Positions 8,734-18,634 of a DNA stretch of 64,000 nucleotides are shown in pieces. The translations under genes were made by a program, and so were the position numbers. How positions within the stretch are numbered: the first letter of the stretch is position 1; every line of letters begins with the position of its first letter. The stretch lies in NCBI RefSeq assembly GCF_965263005.1, contig NZ_OZ253579.1:3038001-3102000 (forward strand), read 5' to 3'. The notes under the pieces were generated by a model. The model worked only from the letters and a program-made list of their open reading frames with translations. It ran no database searches and was not told the origin of the DNA. The stretch is from Rariloculus sp965263005 (GTDB lineage Bacteria; Pseudomonadota; Gammaproteobacteria; Steroidobacterales; Rariloculaceae).

Positions 8734-11675
8734 TCAGGCGTTTTCTTCCTGCCAAAGCTTCAGTTGCGCCGGCTCGTCGATTTCGTCTCGGAACGCAAGG
8801 CGGGCAAGTCCATAGAGCGCATCGAAGTCGTCCGCAGCGGGGGCCACCGCGTCGTCCAGTTTGATCCCTGTATAGGTGGTGGAGATTGGAAGTACTTCCA
8901 GAACTGCTTCCAGAGCAGCGAAGAACCGAGGGTCCCGCTCCACGAGTGCTCCCGTGAGCAATTCCCGGGCAGCGGCGAGCGAGCGGTTGCGCGCGGCGTT
9001 GGCCGCATGGTGAACCGCGTCGATCATGCCGCGAGACCCGTCCGCTGGACCCAGCGCGCCCTTAGCGGCACGGGTCGCACTGTCCCAAAGTCGAATATCG
9101 CTACCTTTCTTCTGCGCAAGTCGGTTTACGACATCGCGGTCAATATCCACGCCGACGGCGCGCGCCAGTCTGAGTGCCTCGTCGTATGAGAACTCCGGCG
9201 CCTTGAACGCGTCCCATGCCAACACGAAGAACGCGGTTACCGGATCGAGATCGGCATTGGCCTTGAGATGAGTCAATTGCTCCAAGCGCCATCGCTTGAC
9301 CTCGCGACGCGCCGTATCGAGCGCGTCTTCCGGTGTCGCTGCATAGGGATCCCATTCGTCCTCGAACAACACCTGCTGACGCCGGCGCCGCCGCTCCACC
9401 GGAACTTCTCGGGGTGTGCCGCGCTTCAACGGCCAGTGACGCGAGAACTCCTCCAAAGCCGGTCCGAAAGAAGCAAGATACAGATCGACACCCGAGATTC
9501 CGGCATCCTGAAACGACTGAACCCGCGCGCGGACAGCCCGAGCGACCCGAGGCTCGACATCCTCCCAGTAGAGGTTTTCCCGGATCTGAGTCGCGACGTC
9601 CCGTGGGCGACAGACCAGGAAAATGGTGCTCTTCGCTGCCGCCTTTTTCTTGATGTGCAGACTGCCCTCGGCCTCTGTATTGATGGGCCATGATGCGGTG
9701 ATGGCAAATCCTGCTTCCATGAGGCCCTTGGTGAGCGCATCCCAGGCGCCAGTGGCCTTGTGGGTGAACATCAAGGTCATCAGGCCGTCCGGCTTCAGCA
9801 CCCGGCGACATTCGGCAAAAATGGACGCCATGCGCTCCTGGTAGTCTCGTCCGGCAAGCGCCTTCGCGCCCTTCTGACCCTTGAATCTCGCCTGATTGGC
9901 CACGGCCTCGTTGTCCTTGTCGGTAAGGTGGCCGCGGAACAACTCGGGAAAGACATGGCCGGCGGTGCGTTTGAGCCAGACGTAGAAGAAGTCTGACAGT
10001 TCCGCGTACATGACGTTGTCGTAATACGGCGGATCCATAACGACGGCATCGATGCTGTCGTCCTCTATGTGGTCGAGGCTGTCACCGGGCTTGCAGGTGA
10101 CGGTGATCGAAGGCGGGGCGTAGGCTGTCTCGGAGTCGGCGAAGAGGTCGGCGGGGACGCCCGAAGCGTCGGGGCGGACGAGCGCGACGAGTTCGTCGAT
10201 GCATTTGGCGGTCTGCCGAATGGCCCAGTCATAGCCGAGGCCGACGATGAGAGGAGCCATTTCGGCGTGGGACCAGCAGAACGCAAAATCATGGCGGTTG
10301 AAAGTGTTTGCAACCACTTCCCGAGTCGGCATCCAGACGGACATACGCGAGTTGTAGTTCAGCATTTTGTCCAGCGAGAGCGCCAAATACCCATACGCCG
10401 CTTTCCGAACCTCGGTCAGTTCACCATTCGCCCGGTCGGCATCGAGCATTTCACGAAACACCTCAACGCTTATGCCGTGGCATAGAAGCTGGCGCGGGGA
10501 GAAGAGATCGCGCCACAGCGGCATGCCATATTGAATGGGACGATCATCGTTGCTGACTTCGGGAAACTTCTCATTTGGCACGATGTCGAAGGCTTCCCAC
10601 TCGAGCATTTTCTCGGCGAGCTGTGCCTGAACCTCTGCCATATTTTCGTCCTCCGGCCGTGGCGCGCGGTAACCGCGAACCCATCGATCCTTTCCACGTT
10701 TTCCGGATTTCAGGATTTTTTCAACGCGTTTCTTGTATGCGACCGCATAGAGTTGCTCCCCATCTGACCGGCCTGCGCTTGACGCTTTATTTCGTCGCCG
10801 TCGATCACGCGCTCACAATCAGAAAAGGGGCATGCCCCATCGCCTCTCGATACGGTGCCGTTTGATCGGTCTCTTGAGGACCTAACGATTTCGAAAGAAC
10901 AGACTCGGCCTTCGGACCCCGGGCCAGAACCGAGGTCAGGTTTCAATCGAACGCCTGTGCCGTCGGGTGCCAGCCGCCAGTTCGGTGACAACGGCACAAG
11001 TCCGTTGCAATAAGGGCAGTTGACCGTGCGCGCCCAGAGATAGGTCAGATCGATACGGTCGGGCAAGTCTCTCTGAAGAAAAATCTCGCTGAGACGATGT
11101 TGTACCGCCTCGCGCCAATCGATAGCCAAATTCTTAAATTCTAACGTCACATTGTCGGGAAATTTCGAAGGCCAATCTACTGTGGCCTTCAAAATCAGTG
11201 CAGCTACGGGATTCAGGTCGTTTGCAAGTGATGCAAGTTCGATCCGAATTGTCTCGAACGGAATACTTCCGCCACCAGCCGTTGGATCAAGGACGGTCGA
11301 ACGTTCTGCGCCATTGCCAAGCATCGACCGCAGCCATTCGCGGTCGCTTGAATCCAACCGATAGCCGAATGCACGATCATAGCCATATGGGTTTTTGACC
11401 CGGACTCCGGTCCTTCGCGCTCGGTCAATTGCATTGCGGGCTGCCACAGGGTCCCCGTGAATTCCCAGCACATGCAAAAACTTCTCCTGATCGGCATCAG
11501 CCGGTAACAGTGTGGCAAGAACCGCGGCGCGCGATGCGACCAACGGCCTTCGCGCCCACCAGACGTGGAGATAGTACGTGGGAGGGAGCGCCGTCATGGA
11601 ACGCCGCTCGCGGATGCTTTCCTCTCCAAGCGCGGCTATCGGCAGCCAACGTTCGATCAGACGAGTGTCAGACAT
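8734..11675 (-). pseudogene. DUF1156 adenine-specific DNA methylase, broken by a one-base frameshift
   Basis: The N-terminal part (from the ATG at 11675, ribosome site GGAG) carries the DUF1156 signature (IERWLPIAALGEESIRERR, YYLHVWWARRPL), the SAM-binding DPTAGGGSIPFE and a zinc-ribbon-like CPYC...CPFSDC. The C-terminal part has the N6-adenine motif MDPPYYDN. Both belong to one gene of about 980 codons. At a run of four C on the plus strand (10758-10761) the frame slips; restoring one base gives QMGEQLYAVAYKKRVEKIL through to the second part. As written, the first product stops at 10710 without DPPY and a second could restart at the ATG at 10641. This is the modification arm, joined to the PLD-SNF2 helicase. 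It may be a sequencing error or a true knockout. Confidence 0.85.
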
Positions 11676-11712
11676 TCTGCTGCTCCAGTTGCCCGGTTGC
11701 GGGGCAAGCGAT

Positions 11713-14700
11713 CTATTTTCCACTCGACGAAGACGTTTCGCCCTTAACCAGCTTCGTCAAGTCATCCCGGATGTCCTGGGCCACCTCCATGATCTCAACT
11801 GCCACCCGCGGCTCAGTTCCAAGCTCAAGTTCCAATGCCGTTGTGAGTGGCAATAACAGGTGTGCTGCCTGGGATGCCTGAATAACCTCGCTCATGCGCG
11901 CCAGTCCGAAGTCGACGCAAAACGGCATCAGTTCGCCGACGTATCTCTTGGGTAGAATGCCTATTTCCGGAAGGAGATCAAGGCTCCTTTGAACGTCCCG
12001 TTCACACGCGGCTATGTCACCAAGTGCGAGCGTCGCGCTCGCCCGGATCAGATGACCGCGGCTCCTGTTCTCGGGCGAGATCTTGAGGTGCGGGTCGAAT
12101 AGTCGATCAATCGTTGTGGTGGCTGCCTCGTATCTTCCGATCTTCAGCTCCAGACCGGCTTTTTCAACAAGCGTGAACTGCATCCTCGCGTTGAATTCTT
12201 GGGATTCATTTTTCTTGACTCTACTCAACACGTCGTCATAGACGGAAATTGCTTCCTCATTTCTATTCAGTTTTCCGAGTTCATGCGCTTTGAAGACCAA
12301 CGCTCTCACGACTGGCTCCAGCAGAACAACAGTGCCGTTCTCCCCAATTAGACTCACTACCTCGTCGCACATAGCCAGTGCCTCGTCTGGTCGACCCAGA
12401 TCAACGAGGGCAACACTCTTGTTGATAAGAGCCTTTGCAACCTGCTCAATGAAGGGAGGCGTTCCGAACTCGCCGAATCGACGCACAATATTGTCGTAAG
12501 CTGCCAAAGCCTCTTCAGACCGTTTCACTCGCCTGAGTTCATTCCCCTTATTGAAAAGCGCTATGGCAACCTGATCGAGAAGAACGCGGCTGTCGCTGGT
12601 CCCGAATCGCCTCACTATCTCGTCGTAGGCGGCCAATGCCTGATCAGATCGATTCAGCTTGAGTAGCACGGTCGCTTTGACAAGCAATGCTTGAGCAATT
12701 GCCTTAAGTGGTGTGGGCGCGTCGCTAACTCCCAAGCGACTCACCACCTCATCACAGGTGGCCAACGCCTCCTCAGACCGATGCGCTGCGTGCAGCGCGA
12801 TCCCTTTGTTAATGAGGGCTTGACCGACCGGATCGAGCAGGGCGGGCGCATCACTCTTTCCGAATCGACTCACGACTTCGTCGTAGGTGGTCAATGCGTG
12901 CTCCAACCGGTTCAGCCCGTTCAGTGTGACCCCCTTATTAACGAGGGATTGTGCGACTAGCTCAAGGAGAACGGGGAAATCGTTTTTCCCGAGTCGGCTT
13001 ACCACCTCGTCGTAGGCTGCTAATGCTTCTTCTGATCGATTCAATTCGTGGAGTGCGACCCCTTTGTTGATGAGGGCGTTTCCGACCGGCTTGAGCAGGG
13101 CTGGGGCGCCGCTCACGCCGAATCGACTCACGACCTCGTTGTAGACAACCAATGCTTCGTCCATACGGTCCAGCCGGAAGAGTGTCGTGCCTTTATTGAC
13201 GAGCGTCCCTGCAACTGAATCAAGAAGCGCGGGGGACTTACTCTGCTCGAATCTACTTAAGACCTCGTCAAAGACGGCTAGCGCTTCTTCTGGTCGATCC
13301 AACTCGTGGAGTACGGCTCCTTTGTTGACAAGGCTCCGTGCGATTGTCACTTGGATATCGGGGGCATGCGTCGCCCCGTATCGAATCACCACCGCATCGT
13401 AGGCAGCCAGCGCCTCTTTCGTTCGGTCCTGATTTTCCAACGCAATCGCATCGTTGAATAGCGTCCTTGCAGCCATCACCTTGTGTCGATGACGGGACAG
13501 TGCAGGCATCTGAATCATACGAGCTAGTGTGATCTGGGGTATCGATTCCATTTCTTCATCAAAGTTACCTGTCTCGCGTGCCAAGCGAGTGAAGATGTCC
13601 CTCTGCTCGTGCGGCGAGTAGAACGACTCCATGAAGCACACTAAGGCCTCGACCAGGCTGTCCGGCCCTCGGGAGCGACGTAGCAGGTAGTAGATGTTGT
13701 ACAAACGCTCGGTCAGATAATACTGCTTGCGCCGGGCAGTACCGCCCGCGACCTGAGCGACGCCCCTGTCGACGAGGCGCTTGAGCTGGGCGCTGCACTT
13801 GCTCGTCTCAAGCCGTGCCCGGTCTGCGATTTCCCTCGTGGTCGCGGGTTTCCACAGATCGGCGAGCGCGAGGTAGACGCGCCGTTCCTGGGCCGGGAGC
13901 GCTTCAAGATGGCTCTTGAAATACTCCGTATGGTCATCGACCAGATCGAGCAAATCGGTCATGAGTTCGCGAAATGACATCTCCGAACCAAACCGGGCAA
14001 CGATGGCAAGCAATCGAGGACTGCCGCCCGTGAGAATCTCCAGGGACCGGATCGTCTCCGGCGGTCGGCATTTTCCAGACACCGTCTCCCACAATTCCGC
14101 GCACTCGCTCGTGTCGAGGGGGCGCAGCGTGGATACGCGGAAAAGGTCGTACAACGCTTGGTCAGGATTGTCGATCTCGTCGAACCGGCTGGTGGCGCTC
14201 GCCAGGAGGACAATGCGCGGCTCTGTCTGAAGAATCTTGCGCAGCCGCCATCCCGTCTCCCGGTCCATCATGTCCTTGAACATCATGTTCAGGTTCTCGA
14301 CTACCAGCACGAGCCGCTTGCCCTCGCGGTCCGAGAAATCCATCAGCGCGCCGAGGCAGCGTTCCGCAAGCGTCCGGTCGTCCCGTACGGTCCGAAGGTC
14401 TTCGTGGGAACGGTGCAGGTCGGGCTCCCCCTCCCGGTTGGGCGCCTGGATCGTCAGGCGGGACAGACACTCAAGCCAGAACTCGCCAGCGGTGGCAACC
14501 TCATAGCTCTCTTCGGCGAAGACGATGGGAAAGAAACAGGAAGAAAGTTCAGCATCCCGGCGCACCTCAATGGCGACTCGCAGGAGCAGACTCGTCTTGC
14601 CGCTGCCCCGCGGGCCGATTACGAGCTGATGCGGGTTAGATCTGCCGGTGCATTCGCGCAGAACTTCGATGATCGAGTCGAACTCATTCGTACGCACACA

Positions 14701-14781
14701 GAATGAATTCGCCAGATCGTCGTCAGTCAGGAATCCCGGATTGTATTTTCTGGGGGGCACAGTCCTTGCCTGATTCTCCAT
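11713..14781 (-). CDS. AAA/STAND-like ATPase with winged helix and long TPR array
   Basis: The 1022-residue protein has an N-terminal P-loop ATPase (Walker A VIGPRGSGKTSLLLR, about 50-70; Walker B LVLVVENLN with Glu-Asn in place of Asp-Glu), a winged-helix segment (TREIADRARLETSKCSAQL, about 315-340) and then about ten tandem 43-residue tetratricopeptide repeats (about 440-900). This is the nucleotide switch plus sensor-repeat plan of STAND proteins, but I see no separate effector domain. It starts one base after the partner ATPase ends, so the pair should be co-expressed. The job is unknown; a two-ATPase phage sensor is the inference from location. The last residues, TSSSSGK, look like a natural disordered tail. 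Confidence 0.72.
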   Translation of the reverse strand: MENQARTVPPRKYNPGFLTDDDLANSFCVRTNEFDSIIEVLRECTGRSNPHQLVIGPRGSGKTSLLLRVAIEVRRDAELSSCFFPIVFAEESYEVATAGEFWLECLSRLTIQAPNREGEPDLHRSHEDLRTVRDDRTLAERCLGALMDFSDREGKRLVLVVENLNMMFKDMMDRETGWRLRKILQTEPRIVLLASATSRFDEIDNPDQALYDLFRVSTLRPLDTSECAELWETVSGKCRPPETIRSLEILTGGSPRLLAIVARFGSEMSFRELMTDLLDLVDDHTEYFKSHLEALPAQERRVYLALADLWKPATTREIADRARLETSKCSAQLKRLVDRGVAQVAGGTARRKQYYLTERLYNIYYLLRRSRGPDSLVEALVCFMESFYSPHEQRDIFTRLARETGNFDEEMESIPQITLARMIQMPALSRHRHKVMAARTLFNDAIALENQDRTKEALAAYDAVVIRYGATHAPDIQVTIARSLVNKGAVLHELDRPEEALAVFDEVLSRFEQSKSPALLDSVAGTLVNKGTTLFRLDRMDEALVVYNEVVSRFGVSGAPALLKPVGNALINKGVALHELNRSEEALAAYDEVVSRLGKNDFPVLLELVAQSLVNKGVTLNGLNRLEHALTTYDEVVSRFGKSDAPALLDPVGQALINKGIALHAAHRSEEALATCDEVVSRLGVSDAPTPLKAIAQALLVKATVLLKLNRSDQALAAYDEIVRRFGTSDSRVLLDQVAIALFNKGNELRRVKRSEEALAAYDNIVRRFGEFGTPPFIEQVAKALINKSVALVDLGRPDEALAMCDEVVSLIGENGTVVLLEPVVRALVFKAHELGKLNRNEEAISVYDDVLSRVKKNESQEFNARMQFTLVEKAGLELKIGRYEAATTTIDRLFDPHLKISPENRSRGHLIRASATLALGDIAACERDVQRSLDLLPEIGILPKRYVGELMPFCVDFGLARMSEVIQASQAAHLLLPLTTALELELGTEPRVAVEIMEVAQDIRDDLTKLVKGETSSSSGK
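12175..13335 (-). repeat. Nine exact-period 129-bp (43-residue) TPR coding repeats
   Basis: Nine consecutive units of exactly 43 residues run without gaps. The consensus is close to ALINKG-x-L-x-x-L-x-RSEEALAAYDEVVSR with a FG....P turn. Further partial units lie on both sides. The units differ enough not to be recent copies, but the fixed period allows in-frame gain or loss. Confidence 0.85.
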
Positions 14782-16053
14782 TCAAAATTTACGCTGTTCG
14801 ATCGGGACGAAGCGCTGCCCGTACCGGGCACGCCACCAATCCTCAAGCAGGCCCGATACAAACCGGTAGCCGTCGCTCTCTTTCGCCAGATAGCCGTCAT
14901 GTTCGAGCACATGCAGGATGTTCTCAATAGCGACCGGTTCGGCTTCGGGGTTTTCGGTTCGAGCGCCAATATGTGTGCAGTATCGGTCTATGAAATCGTC
15001 GTGGAGTACGCCCCCGCTTACAGCGGCTTCGGTCAAAAGTTCGAGGGCAATTCGATAACCGGCGCTTCCAAGTACCATCCTCAGCCGGCTCTGGTAGTGC
15101 TCAAGGTCCATCTGTCCCCGGACACCGAGCATATCGCCGTCGTACACACGCTCTATGTCTTCCAGCGAGGCCTTACTTCGTCGGGCTCGGCGTAGATATT
15201 CATGAACGCTATCGAAGAACGCTTGCACGTGGTGAGGAATCTGGCACCGCAGCCGATGGCATATATCCTGTCGCACAGGTTCCGGGAGTTCGATGCCGTA
15301 GCTCTCTGCCAGTGCGGCGAGACAGTCGGCAGCGGTGTCGCCGTCCCAAGGCTTCAGTTCGAACGGTCGAAAGATGTTCGCGTGGGCGCTGAGTTCGGCC
15401 TGCTCCAGTATCGGTTCGAGGCTTACGCTGCCGGATAGGATCATGGAAATCCGGCCCCGATGCGTTTGTCCGTTCTTGCGGAGCCAACTCAGGAACTGGT
15501 CCACCGCCTGTCTTCGTTCCGGAGTAATTCGGTAGTCGTGTCCTTTGAGCAGCCGATTGACGAGGATTGGCAGTTCGTCGATAGCGAGTACCACCGGCCG
15601 ACTGTTTCCCGCAAGGGCGGCGAAGAGTTCGTCGCCCTTCTGTCGCCAGTTTCCGGGATCGATTCCGGCACGCAGCTTCACGCGCAAGTCAGCGCTGCCA
15701 AGCGCATCGACCCGGCCACCGATCGAGAACTCTGCCGGCATAATATTGGCGAGCCAGGAATTGAGCCGGCGCCATACACCTTGCACCGACCGTGACTTAA
15801 TCCCAATCTCCGCGATGACGTCCGCCGGGGTATCGGCGGCTTCCAGGTCAACGAAAATTGTCTCGAAGCTTCCATCTTCTTTCAACCGCCGCACCAGTTC
15901 CCGCACCAGACTCGTCTTGCCCATCCGGCGTTGCGCCGTCAGCAGCGTGTGGGTGCCGTCCCGGACGCGCTCGGTCAGCGCTTCGAGCTCTGCCTCCCGA
16001 TCAAAAAACCGGTCGCCGTCAACCCAGTTGCCGCCTGCCTTCTTGAGAGACAT
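14782..16053 (-). CDS. STAND-type ATPase, partner of the TPR ATPase
   Basis: The product of about 423 residues carries a P-loop of the form LLTAQRRMGKTSLVREL (about residues 37-52), a Walker B VVLAIDELPILV, a sensor-like ISMILSGSVSLEPIL, and a C-terminal region with winged-helix character (ENILHVLEHDGYLAKE). It fits the ATP-binding MNS/STAND class. I chose the ATG at 16053 (GGAAAT upstream) over the TTG at 16083. It abuts the TPR ATPase without a gap. No nuclease or membrane domain is visible. A regulator-and-sensor pair is plausible, but no tested system with this pairing comes to mind. Confidence 0.7.
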   Translation of the reverse strand: MSLKKAGGNWVDGDRFFDREAELEALTERVRDGTHTLLTAQRRMGKTSLVRELVRRLKEDGSFETIFVDLEAADTPADVIAEIGIKSRSVQGVWRRLNSWLANIMPAEFSIGGRVDALGSADLRVKLRAGIDPGNWRQKGDELFAALAGNSRPVVLAIDELPILVNRLLKGHDYRITPERRQAVDQFLSWLRKNGQTHRGRISMILSGSVSLEPILEQAELSAHANIFRPFELKPWDGDTAADCLAALAESYGIELPEPVRQDICHRLRCQIPHHVQAFFDSVHEYLRRARRSKASLEDIERVYDGDMLGVRGQMDLEHYQSRLRMVLGSAGYRIALELLTEAAVSGGVLHDDFIDRYCTHIGARTENPEAEPVAIENILHVLEHDGYLAKESDGYRFVSGLLEDWWRARYGQRFVPIEQRKF

Positions 16054-16163
16054 CGATATTTCCAACGAATTCGTTGCAAACAATTTTGTTGGGAAATTGA
16101 TTCGTTGTCAACTATACCATCACCTCGTTTCCTAGAGCAGACGAATTGTCGGCTGGTGTACAG

Positions 16164-16365
16164 TCGAACCTGACGCCCGGCGACCTCTTCGTGCTGCGCG
16201 GTTCCCGCCGCGTAGGCAAGATCGTCGAAGTCAACCGCGCGGTCAGGGACCTGGTTGCGAGCAGAATTGCGCCGCGCCGCACACATTTCCGTGGACGGCG
16301 TGCGCAGTCGCGACCTCGGAATATTGGTCGGCGGCGGCGATTCCCTGACGCCGGCGGGCGCGCGA
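16164..16365 (+). pseudogene. Relic of a DUF4143/AAA_14-type ATPase
   Basis: On the plus strand one frame reads LTPGDLFVLRGSRRVGKIVE, followed by NRAVRDLVASRIAPRR, and a second frame continues with HISVDGVRSRDLGILVGGGD. Together they follow the start of AAA_14 ATPases (usually LRGPRRVGKT...). The Walker A Thr is Ile here and a frameshift splits the piece, so it is dead. It fills the 380-base gap between PtuB and the STAND ATPase, on the opposite strand to everything around it. The rest of that gap is featureless. Confidence 0.5.
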
Positions 16366-16433
16366 TCTTGCTGGTGCTTCCACGAAATTATCTGAATTGC
16401 CCGTCGCGTCGAACTGGTATCGGGCATTGTGGT

Positions 16434-17186
16434 TTAAATCCACTCCCGTGGCGGCTCGTCGAGAGCGGTCTCGGAGAAGGGGCCAAAGAATGACCGCGCC
16501 GTAGTGAAGAAAGGGGGTAAGCTGCCGTCTTCGTCCAACGCAAGTTCAGCGCGTGCTGCTTCGGATCCCCGATCGTCAAGATCGCCCGCGTATACATCGG
16601 AAAGGTTGCGCCACTTGCTCTGGCGCGCCCGTACCAGCCGCCTGACGTTCAGGCCCAGTATCTCAATTGTTCGGTGTACATTCACAACCGGGAAACCGGC
16701 GGACTCGCAGGCGGTCGAGTCGGCTTCGATCTCGCCGGAGGTGAGAACCCTGAACAGCGATGGCAAGGCGGGCAGCATCCTGGGATCGAGGAACTGCGTG
16801 TCTACATCACTTCCCTTGGCTTGTCCGCAACTCATGTTAAATTTCACCAGCGCGCGATGGTACGTCGGGTCAGCTACAGGATACACAGGCTTAGTCCCCC
16901 CGAGGCAGCAAGCCATCATATTGGCACTGTCGAGAGCCGCTCCGCCTTCGGCGCCGCCAGCGCTCTGCGGAATTACGTGTTCTATTTGGACTTGCCAGCG
17001 AATCAGCCTGATTTCGCAGTATCCGCACAAACCATGCTGTAGGCTGACCAACTCGGCGCGAATTTCGTTGTATGCGCCGCCCGATTCGAAGCTGCGGAAC
17101 TCGTCCCAGCTTTGATTATCGCCCGGAATATTGAGGTACGCGGCCAGACCGGGGGGAGTCTCCGGCAGGAAGCAGATACGTTTCAT
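16434..17186 (-). CDS. ptuB: Septu-like HNH endonuclease PtuB
   Basis: The 250-residue protein has a zinc/HNH core: CGYCEIRL (about residues 54-61), then QIEHVIPQSAGG (about 67-78) and the later NMMACCLGG. This is the TIGR02646-like HNH family that pairs with AAA ATPases in Septu and in Ec78-type retron systems. It overlaps the ATPase stop by four bases (ATGA). In Septu, PtuB is the nuclease activated within a PtuA-PtuB complex. No retron reverse transcriptase was seen nearby, so Septu is preferred. Confidence 0.82.
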   Translation of the reverse strand: MKRICFLPETPPGLAAYLNIPGDNQSWDEFRSFESGGAYNEIRAELVSLQHGLCGYCEIRLIRWQVQIEHVIPQSAGGAEGGAALDSANMMACCLGGTKPVYPVADPTYHRALVKFNMSCGQAKGSDVDTQFLDPRMLPALPSLFRVLTSGEIEADSTACESAGFPVVNVHRTIEILGLNVRRLVRARQSKWRNLSDVYAGDLDDRGSEAARAELALDEDGSLPPFFTTARSFFGPFSETALDEPPREWI

Positions 17187-18475
17187 CGCGATGCGCTCCT
17201 CCCAGCAACCATCTTGCGGCGACGCAGTTCCATGTCGGCCCGTTCAAGACCGGGGTCATTCGGCGACATCTGGTCTAGGTCTTTGCGCAGTGTGCGCGCT
17301 GCCTTCGTTTCTCCCTTGCCGTCGTTAATCAACCCCATGTAGCGTTTCAGAGCTTTTGCGAACTCATTCCGGGGCGGGCGCTCGTCCACCCCCATCACCG
17401 TGACCAGCACATCGCCGGCCTCGGCACCGTAGGTTGGCGCCGCCGCGTTTCTAGCAACAATCCGACCCTTTTCAACGATGAGTTCCACGATCTGCTCCGG
17501 GTGAATATCGGACAGCACTTGCGGACTGTGAGTCGAAACAATGAACTGAGTATTCGGAAAGGTTCGGGTCAGGTCGGTCAAAATCCGCTGCTGCCACGAA
17601 GGGTGAAGATGGAGTTCGACCTCGTCGATAAGGACGATGGCCTCCGATGTGAGTGGATCGTCCAGATGGGGATTCCCTTGCGCCATCCGACGGGCAAGGT
17701 CGGCCGCCAGCGCCAGCATGATGCGGAAGCCGCCGCTTAGCTGATCAAGCGCGAGTTCTTTCTTCTTGCCGCGGTGGTCTCGTACCGTTACAGCGAAACG
17801 GAGGGGCTTGAGCTTGACCCGCGGTTCCGATACGCCGGGAACCATGGACTCGATCGCCTTGCGCACCGATTCCAACTCCAGTAGACGCTCATCGAAGTCC
17901 CGCCATTCCCTCTGTTCCCTCAATTCTTCGTTTTCCTTGGCATAGAACCACTTTAAGAAGTCACCGAAATTGGTCTGCCGGGAGAGCGCATCTTGCAGCG
18001 CGAAATAGCGCGGGAACTCTGTCTTGGATCTGCGGCTGCGCGGCAGCCGATCAAATACCGCTCGATCCGTGTCGTAGAAAGCAACGATGGGCAGGTCAAT
18101 CGGTCTGCCGTCGCGATCCGCTTCGATTATTTCGTATATTTTTTCCCTCAATTGACGAATCGGCATTGCTTTTCGTGCGTATGATTTCTCATTTCCGCCG
18201 CCGCTCCAGCGACGCCCCCAAGCCGTGCCGTCGGTCGCCTCCAACGCGATCCTCATGGGCCTTGTCCTTTGACGCGGGTCGGTTTTCCGAAAGCCGATGC
18301 CGGATACCTCGGGCAGCAGCGAGGGGATAGCACCCAGGCCAACCGCGATGGCGCTCAAGACACTGGTTTTGCCGTGCGCGTTGTCGCCGTGAAAGACGAT
18401 GAGCGACGGGTGAAGCGGCAACCGCATCTTGTCGATGGCGCGGTAGTTCTCGATCTCCACAGTTTTCAGCTTCAT
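17183..18475 (-). CDS. ptuA: Septu-like AAA/ABC ATPase PtuA
   Basis: The 430-residue SMC-like ATPase has Walker A FHGDNAHGKTSVLSA (about 29-43), ABC signature LDQLSGGFRIMLALA (about 245-259), Walker B AIVLIDEVELHLHP and the switch His in STHSPQVLSD. This full set and the length match OLD/ABC-like PtuA. It binds ATP and holds the HNH partner encoded immediately downstream with overlapping start and stop. The 159 bases before its start separate it from the ABC-3C genes, so it may have its own promoter, though none is obvious. Confidence 0.82.
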   Translation of the reverse strand: MKLKTVEIENYRAIDKMRLPLHPSLIVFHGDNAHGKTSVLSAIAVGLGAIPSLLPEVSGIGFRKTDPRQRTRPMRIALEATDGTAWGRRWSGGGNEKSYARKAMPIRQLREKIYEIIEADRDGRPIDLPIVAFYDTDRAVFDRLPRSRRSKTEFPRYFALQDALSRQTNFGDFLKWFYAKENEELREQREWRDFDERLLELESVRKAIESMVPGVSEPRVKLKPLRFAVTVRDHRGKKKELALDQLSGGFRIMLALAADLARRMAQGNPHLDDPLTSEAIVLIDEVELHLHPSWQQRILTDLTRTFPNTQFIVSTHSPQVLSDIHPEQIVELIVEKGRIVARNAAAPTYGAEAGDVLVTVMGVDERPPRNEFAKALKRYMGLINDGKGETKAARTLRKDLDQMSPNDPGLERADMELRRRKMVAGRSASR

Positions 18476-18634
18476 GAATCCTAATCCTCTTGCCCGCGGC
18501 GCACCCGACAGGATACTGCTTCGTCAGTTATTGCGGGTCACCGGTAGCGCGGTCAAAGCGTAAGGCTCCGTGATTTGCCGTTCACCGAGCTTCCGATTCG
18601 GCTGTGTCCCAAGCGTAATCGCCCCGTGAGCAAA

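Noticed and set aside
8734..10641. Separate second methylase gene
   Set aside because: The sequence between 10641 and the frameshift continues the upstream gene in frame, so it is one broken DUF1156 gene and not two genes.
16434..18475. Retron Ec78-like effector pair
   Set aside because: The ATPase and HNH proteins would fit, but no reverse transcriptase or msr/msd-like region is nearby; Septu is simpler.
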